From Anaerolineae bacterium (GTDB lineage Bacteria; Chloroflexota; Anaerolineae; Aggregatilineales; Aggregatilineaceae), in NCBI GenBank assembly GCA_016929355.1, contig JAFGJA010000607.1, positions 1 to 10,036 of the forward strand: a DNA stretch of 10,036 bases, in the 5' to 3' direction. Below the pieces are notes generated by a model. That model saw nothing but the letters and a program-made list of their open reading frames with translations, did not search any database and was not told the origin of the DNA. Positions 6,841-10,036 of this stretch are shown piece after piece; the first letter of the stretch is position 1; each line of letters starts with the position of its first letter. Position numbers and translations under genes: made by a program.

Positions 6841-7503
6841 ATGGCTGATATGTTGGTGTTAGAGGCGGCCAAACGCGATGTGCTTGGCAAGCAGGTACGC
6901 CACCTGCGCAAAGAGGGAATTATCCCCGGTGTATTGTACGGGCCAACCATTGAAGCGATTCCGCTGCAAATGAAATGGACCGAACTGCGCCCCCTACTGC
7001 GCGCGGCTGGTGGCTCGTCCGTGATCGAAGTAGCCGTGAGTGGCGGCGAAACGTACAACGCATTGGTGCGTGATGTACAGCGTCATCCCCTGCGCGGCGA
7101 TGTGCTGCATGTTGATTTCTACCGCGTGCGGATGGATGTGGTCATCCGTACCGATGTACCGGTAGTCACGGTAGGCAGCGACCTGGTGATTGCCAAAAAG
7201 GGTGGCGTCATCAGTCAGGAAATGACCACCGTGACTGTCGAATGTTTGCCGGGTAATCTGCCATCTCATATCGAAGTGGATATTTCAGGGATGACCGAGA
7301 TCGGTGAAACAATTCTGGCGGTTGATCTGCCGCAAATTGAAGGCGTAACCTATCTCGTTAATGACGATGATACGATTGTCTCATCCTCCTACCTGGAACG
7401 TGCGCCTGAGGCAGAAGAAGAAGAAATCGAAGGCGACTTCGACGGTTCTGCCGAACCGGAATTGGTCCGCGACGAAGACGACGACTTCGACGACGAGGTC
7501 TAA
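6841..7503 (+). CDS. rplY: 50S ribosomal protein bL25 (TL5/CTC form)
   Basis: A 220-residue protein of the long bL25/TL5/CTC type, which binds 5S rRNA in the large ribosomal subunit. The N-terminal domain (about 1-90) begins LVLEAAKRDVLGKQVRHLRK and continues with GIIPGVLYGP, the typical rRNA-binding part. DVQRHPLRGDVLHVDFYRV links to the C-terminal beta domain (about 97-185). The protein ends in a strongly acidic tail (EAEEEEIEGDFD, then DEDDDFDDEV). I place the start at ATG 6841, with GAGGAG 9 bases upstream; an in-frame GTG at 6781 lies in the loop of a leader hairpin and would add an atypical extension. The gene has its own strong promoter and terminator, so it is a monocistronic unit. 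In many bacteria it is followed by pth; here it is not. Confidence 0.96.
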   Translation: MADMLVLEAAKRDVLGKQVRHLRKEGIIPGVLYGPTIEAIPLQMKWTELRPLLRAAGGSSVIEVAVSGGETYNALVRDVQRHPLRGDVLHVDFYRVRMDVVIRTDVPVVTVGSDLVIAKKGGVISQEMTTVTVECLPGNLPSHIEVDISGMTEIGETILAVDLPQIEGVTYLVNDDDTIVSSSYLERAPEAEEEEIEGDFDGSAEPELVRDEDDDFDDEV

Positions 7504-7524
7504 GCGCTAACTGGCTTTGCGGCG

Positions 7525-7552
7525 TTGCGAGTCATGTTTTGCGAGTCATGTT
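7525..7552. repeat. Perfect 14-bp tandem duplication
   Basis: TTGCGAGTCATGTT occurs twice back to back (7525-7538 and 7539-7552) in the untranslated region between the bL25 stop and its terminator. It looks like a recent slippage event; I see no function for it. Confidence 0.9.
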
Positions 7553-7563
7553 AAAGACAACGT

Positions 7564-7591
7564 AAAGGCGGGAGTGATCCCGCCTTTTTTT
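7564..7591 (+). terminator. Intrinsic terminator of bL25
   Basis: AAAGGCGGGA (7564-7573) pairs perfectly over 10 bp with TCCCGCCTTT (7578-7587) around the loop GTGA, and a run of seven T (7585-7591) follows. It ends the bL25 transcript. Read from the other strand, the stem is followed only by TTT, so it would be a weak terminator for the convergent toxin gene. Confidence 0.93.
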
Positions 7592-7624
7592 GTTATGCAA
7601 AACGTCAAAAAACTACTGTTGGGT

Positions 7625-8011
7625 TTAGAGCTTCGGTAAATCGAGTTCGAGTTCATCCAACACCCACACCGCAATTTCTGTTACACGCCTGATGCCAATA
7701 TCGTTGGTCAGAAAGGCATCACAACCACTATCAAGCGCCGCAGCGACATGCAGCGCATCCGGCGTGCGCAAATTATACCGGGCACGCAAATCAGCCGCCG
7801 TCTCAGCGATGCGGGTCGTGATCGATAGTAGACGCAAGTCTTGATTATGCACCAGCACCGAACTAAACGCCAGAAATGCGCCGTTTTCGACAGCCGCAAT
7901 GATCGCATCCATTCGTGCAATATAAGCTGGATTTGTCTCAACATAATAAATCAATGGGGCAGTCTCGATGTAAAGGCGCTGCGTTGTCTTCAGTCCCTCA
8001 CTGAGTTTCAT
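7625..8011 (-). CDS. PIN domain toxin, VapC-like, internally shortened
   Basis: A PIN-domain ribonuclease-like protein of 128 residues from ATG 8011 (an in-frame GTG at 8026 would give 133). Numbering from the GTG, the first acidic residue is E21 in YIETAPLIYYVE, where most VapC have Asp. TPDALH (D90) and FLTND (D109) supply the later acids. The stretch RIAETAADLRARYNLRTPDALH is very typical. Between FSSV and HNQDLRLL, however, relatives usually have some 25-35 more residues that include a conserved Glu (the 'TLxEVLV' helix), and these are absent here. The reading frame stays open. The ATG overlaps the antitoxin stop in an ATGA, so the two are translationally coupled. It may be an inactive or altered toxin. 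Confidence 0.85.
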   Translation of the reverse strand: MKLSEGLKTTQRLYIETAPLIYYVETNPAYIARMDAIIAAVENGAFLAFSSVLVHNQDLRLLSITTRIAETAADLRARYNLRTPDALHVAAALDSGCDAFLTNDIGIRRVTEIAVWVLDELELDLPKL

Positions 8012-8238
8012 TGTGGTTGATCCCACTCGTCACGTAATTCGTTTACGTAATCTTGCGCATCAATCCCCCGCCAGATGTCTGCCCCCAGACCGCGTAGAGC
8101 CGATAAACGATACCGTTTCGGCAATTCCGACTCGCGTACATCAGTCACAGCAAGCGCATCAACCAGCAGCTTGATCAGTTCTTTTTGTTCCTGTTGGCTC
8201 AATGATTTAGCCTGTGTCATGATGTCATGAACGGTCAT
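8008..8238 (-). CDS. Antitoxin partner of the PIN toxin
   Basis: A 76-residue protein with an N-terminal MTVHDIMTQAKSLSQQEQK helix region (LSxxEQKEL, about 12-24) and a C-terminal segment LRGLGADIWRGIDAQDYV then LRDEWD that should wrap the PIN toxin. This is the small VapB-like antitoxin type often found in front of PIN genes. It would neutralise the toxin and probably repress its own promoter. I chose ATG 8238 because GGGGAG lies 9 bases upstream; an in-frame ATG at 8274 lies too close to the -10 boxes for a good Shine-Dalgarno sequence. The stop overlaps the toxin start in ATGA. The antitoxin looks intact even though the toxin appears shortened. Confidence 0.85.
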   Translation of the reverse strand: MTVHDIMTQAKSLSQQEQKELIKLLVDALAVTDVRESELPKRYRLSALRGLGADIWRGIDAQDYVNELRDEWDQPQ

Positions 8239-8285
8239 AGGTGTATGCTCCCCGATTGGACGTGTAACGAACATGCGATGACTCT

Positions 8286-8301
8286 ATTATAGCATTATAG
8301 C
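8286..8301 (-). promoter_or_regulatory. Twin TATAAT boxes before the antitoxin gene
   Basis: On the minus strand, GCTATAAT is repeated twice in tandem, giving perfect TATAAT -10 boxes at 8286-8291 and 8294-8299. They sit between the TrmI stop and the antitoxin start, as expected for a toxin-antitoxin promoter. No good -35 box is seen, so activity is uncertain. Confidence 0.45.
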
Positions 8302-9138
8302 TTAATCCGGCAGCAGAATCTCCGGCTTCTCTGCGTCGGGATCGCTGCGATCTTCACGCTCCACCGCGCGCGCAAAAATCAAGAAGCCCGTATGCCCGAT
8401 CATTTGATCCTCCGGGCGAATGCGTTCGGGGATCGTTTTATACGGGCGGCGGATCAATTCTTCGACTTCCAGCAGATACCAGGGACCATCGTACAATTTA
8501 TCAACCAGCGCCACAACCTGATTCACCGTCGGCACAATAGCCCCGAAAAAGCCCCCACCCCGCAGCGCGGCGCGGGCTTGCGGCAGATAGTCCCAGGGTT
8601 CGCGCACATCGAGAAACAGCGCTTCGACATCATTCTCTTTGAAACCGTCCTCAATATCGTGCAGGTGGAACGTCACGCGATCTAGCAAATCCAGGCGGCG
8701 CACGTTGAGCAGCGCGCGTTCCATCATTTTTTCGCGGCGTTCATAGCTGTACACATGCCCCTCTTGACCGACCAGCATCGCCAGAAACAGCGTCAACCCG
8801 CCGCTCCCCGATCCCGCTTCGATCACGCGCACGCCGGGCCGGATGCCGAGTTTTAGCCCGATATAGCCCAGGTCTTTGGGAAAGATGATCTGACCGTCGC
8901 GTTTTAGATGGCTGATGATGTCATCGGTATTGGGCATCAGGACAAACAGCTTGTGGCCCTTGTGCGTGGGGAACTGACCGCCATAGGGAAAACCGATCAG
9001 ATCGTCAAAGTCGATGTAGCCAAAATGCGTCTCAAAACGCTGGCCTTCCTTGACGGTGCGAATAAACGAGCGGCGATCTTTGCCGATAATCAGCACAATA
9101 TCGCCCGCTTGGACGGTGGCGTGTTCAGGTAATGGCAC
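8302..9138 (-). CDS. trmI: tRNA (adenine-N1-)-methyltransferase TrmI
   Basis: A SAM-dependent methyltransferase that forms m1A at position 58 of the tRNA T-loop. Numbering from the upstream ATG at 9153, an N-terminal beta-rich region (about 1-85) includes GDIVLII, FETHFGYIDFDDLIG and KGHKLFVLMPN. The Rossmann domain then shows IIFPKDLGYI, the SAM motif VIEAGSGSGGLT (110-121), acidic Glu in YSYERR (E138), HDIED, LFLDVREPW (179-187) and the family's C-terminal GHTGFLIFARA (253-263). The length fits bacterial and archaeal TrmI. AGGAG lies five bases before GTG 9138, which I therefore prefer; the ATG at 9153 has no such site and would add five residues. The stop abuts the antitoxin promoter. The enzyme is a homotetramer in known relatives. 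Confidence 0.95.
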   Translation of the reverse strand: MPLPEHATVQAGDIVLIIGKDRRSFIRTVKEGQRFETHFGYIDFDDLIGFPYGGQFPTHKGHKLFVLMPNTDDIISHLKRDGQIIFPKDLGYIGLKLGIRPGVRVIEAGSGSGGLTLFLAMLVGQEGHVYSYERREKMMERALLNVRRLDLLDRVTFHLHDIEDGFKENDVEALFLDVREPWDYLPQARAALRGGGFFGAIVPTVNQVVALVDKLYDGPWYLLEVEELIRRPYKTIPERIRPEDQMIGHTGFLIFARAVEREDRSDPDAEKPEILLPD

Positions 9139-9178
9139 GGAAACTCCTATCATTTAGGTAAAATTCACGCATTTTTCG

Positions 9179-9188
9179 CAATTAATTG
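9179..9188. promoter_or_regulatory. Palindrome in the trmI/receiver divergent region
   Basis: CAATTAATTG is a perfect 10-bp palindrome, flanked by near-symmetric CG/GCG bases. It lies about 40 bases upstream of the trmI start, where a regulator could bind. There is no further evidence that it is an operator. Confidence 0.3.
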
Positions 9189-9342
9189 TGCGTAAATGTG
9201 TAAGATAGTTAAAGGACCATTGTAATCGCGGCGAGCGATTGCGGGCAAGGGTTGACTGTACGGCAGGGCCGGAGGTTGGCGTTTACAACGAAAGCGTTGT
9301 ATAAATTGAAGGTAAGCAAAATCGCCCTGGGCGGGTAGGCGG

Positions 9343-9370
9343 TTGCATTACATAGTTTTGATGATACACT
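9343..9370 (+). promoter_or_regulatory. Putative promoter of the response regulator
   Basis: TTGCAT (9343-9348) and TACACT (9365-9370) are 16 bases apart, about 50 bases before the ATG. If this is the start, the hairpins further upstream are not transcribed with the gene. Confidence 0.45.
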
Positions 9371-9422
9371 AGACGCAAACAGCGATAGCAAGGCTATCTG
9401 GCACGAATGGAGTTTCCCGGTT

Positions 9423-9806
9423 ATGAAGCGGATTCTTGTGGTTGATGACGAAATTGGCGCCCTGACCCTCATTGGCATTATGCTCGAACGTGGGGGATTT
9501 GAGGTTCTCAAATCAAAAGACGCGGATCAAGCGCTTGAAATGTTGGACCTTGAAACGCCGGATTTGATCATTCTAGATGTGATGATGCCTGGCATGGATG
9601 GGATCGAGTTGTGCCGGGTCTTGCGTGAGCGGGCGGATACCATCAATTTGCCGATTCTGATCTTATCGGCGCGCGGTGACGCCAAGAGTGTCATGAGTGG
9701 GATGGATGCTGGCGCAAGCGACTATTTGCCCAAGCCGATTTTGCATCATGATCTGGTTTCCAAAGTGCGCCGGATGTTAAATCTGGACGTGGTGACCGAA
9801 GAATAA
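9423..9806 (+). CDS. Stand-alone CheY-like response regulator
   Basis: A 127-residue single receiver domain with the full active site: D8 and D9 (VVDDE) for Mg2+, D52 (LDVMMPGMDG) as the phosphorylation site, S82 in LSARGD and K104 in PKP. No output domain follows, so it must signal through a partner protein, as CheY- or Spo0F-type regulators do. No histidine kinase is within the window. GGAG lies 10 bases before the ATG, and a promoter-like pair is seen upstream. It is divergent from trmI and is followed by a hairpin with T-tract, so it is probably a single-gene transcript. The short acidic tail after the last helix is unremarkable. Confidence 0.95.
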   Translation: MKRILVVDDEIGALTLIGIMLERGGFEVLKSKDADQALEMLDLETPDLIILDVMMPGMDGIELCRVLRERADTINLPILILSARGDAKSVMSGMDAGASDYLPKPILHHDLVSKVRRMLNLDVVTEE

Positions 9807-9872
9807 ACGGTCATCCCCAGCCATGTTCACAGGCGGTACGTGGTTGCGCGTGCTGGTTCGTTTGGTGGCTAT

Positions 9873-9878
9873 TATAAT
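9873..9878 (+). promoter_or_regulatory. Perfect -10 box before the terminator hairpin
   Basis: TATAAT stands about 7 bases before the hairpin that follows the response regulator. A transcript from it would start at the hairpin base. There is no convincing -35 at 16-18 bases, so it may be chance in AT-rich sequence. Confidence 0.25.
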
Positions 9879-9884
9879 AACATG

Positions 9885-9930
9885 AACGTGCCGAACAGAG
9901 TCGGGACTCTGCGGGCGCGTTTTTGTTTTT
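9885..9930 (+). terminator. Intrinsic terminator after the response regulator
   Basis: A two-part hairpin pairs AACGTGCC (9885-9892) with GGGCGCGTT (9913-9921, one GU pair). It continues after a small internal loop with CAGAGT (9896-9901) and ACTCTG (9906-9911) around the loop CGGG. TTTTTGTTTTT (9920-9930) follows. It probably ends the receiver gene transcript, about 80 bases after the stop. Confidence 0.75.
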
Positions 9931-9999
9931 AGCCTCAAATTATGCACTTTTGAATTTTCGGCGGATTCGGGCAATGATGGCGTTTCTATCAGAGACAAG

Positions 10000-10031
10000 A
10001 AGTTATAAGTTCTTAGTTCTAAGTTGTTAGT
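10000..10031. repeat. Heptanucleotide tandem repeat (partial, at window edge)
   Basis: Successive 7-base units read AAGTTAT, AAGTTCT, TAGTTCT, AAGTTGT and then TAGT, fitting a consensus (A/T)AGTTCT with four and a half units. Short heptamer repeats of this type occur in intergenic regions of cyanobacteria and, as I recall, of Chloroflexota. The array may continue past the end of the window. Confidence 0.7.
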
Positions 10032-10036
10032 AAAAC

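Larger units (their letters stand above)
9154..9422. other. Intergenic region with three inverted repeats
   Basis: This 269-base divergent region holds no gene I can support. It contains hairpin-forming sequences: AATCGC/GCGATT (9224-9229/9235-9240, extendable by two or three pairs), TACAACG/CGTTGTA (9284-9290/9295-9301, loop AAAG) and CGCCC-T-GGGCG (9323-9333). It could be a structured RNA or a cluster of protein-binding sites; I recognise no known riboswitch. Confidence 0.4.

Noticed and set aside
9777..9998. 73-residue minus-strand reading frame near the right end
   Set aside because: It crosses the receiver gene end and the terminator hairpin, has no ribosome site and no recognisable features.
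10000..10036. CRISPR array at the right end
   Set aside because: The units are 7-base contiguous repeats without spacers; no cas genes are present.

Overview
The window is about 10 kb of a GC-rich bacterial chromosome, with one clearly AT-rich insertion at its left end. The native genes are a long acidic-tailed bL25, a TrmI-type tRNA methyltransferase, a VapBC-like PIN module whose antitoxin is of the short 'LSxxEQKEL' type, a Yip1-domain protein and a zinc-ribbon membrane protein. Together with heptanucleotide repeats in an intergenic region, these suggest a member of the Chloroflexota (Anaerolineae-like). That placement is an inference from gene style, not a proven assignment.

Left end (1-1858): a single-protein retron. 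A non-coding RNA (138-294) is bounded by a perfect 12-bp inverted repeat (138-149 and 283-294, the a1/a2 pair) and holds an msr-like hairpin and a longer msd-like hairpin. It is followed directly by a retron reverse transcriptase (NAxxH, YADD and (I/V)TG motifs) fused in frame to a C-terminal TIR domain that keeps its putative NADase glutamate. This is a self-contained candidate anti-phage unit: RNA, RT and toxic effector with no separate effector gene. By hand counts of a few lines it is about 35-48% GC, against well above 55% in much of the flanking DNA, which points to horizontal acquisition.

Middle (1963-7503): housekeeping and uncharacterised genes with native composition. In order they are a 2H-phosphoesterase-like protein (+), an MFS permease (+), a 69-residue glycine-zipper protein with its own promoter and an internal 21-residue duplication (+), and a two-gene minus-strand unit of a Yip1-family membrane protein and a zinc-ribbon/PH-like membrane protein. 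Then come a cyclase-family (KynB-like) metal hydrolase (+) and ribosomal protein bL25 (+), which has a near-consensus promoter and a textbook intrinsic terminator.

Right end (7625-10036): a VapBC-like toxin-antitoxin pair (-) whose PIN toxin appears to have lost an internal segment carrying an active-site acid; TrmI (-); a 269-bp palindrome-rich divergent intergenic region; a stand-alone CheY-like receiver (+) ended by a hairpin and T-tract; and the start of a heptanucleotide repeat cut by the window edge.

The most notable item is the RT-TIR retron with its recognisable ncRNA. RT-TIR retrons are known as a class, so the possible novelty lies in this lineage, in the compact one-gene form and in the specific ncRNA.
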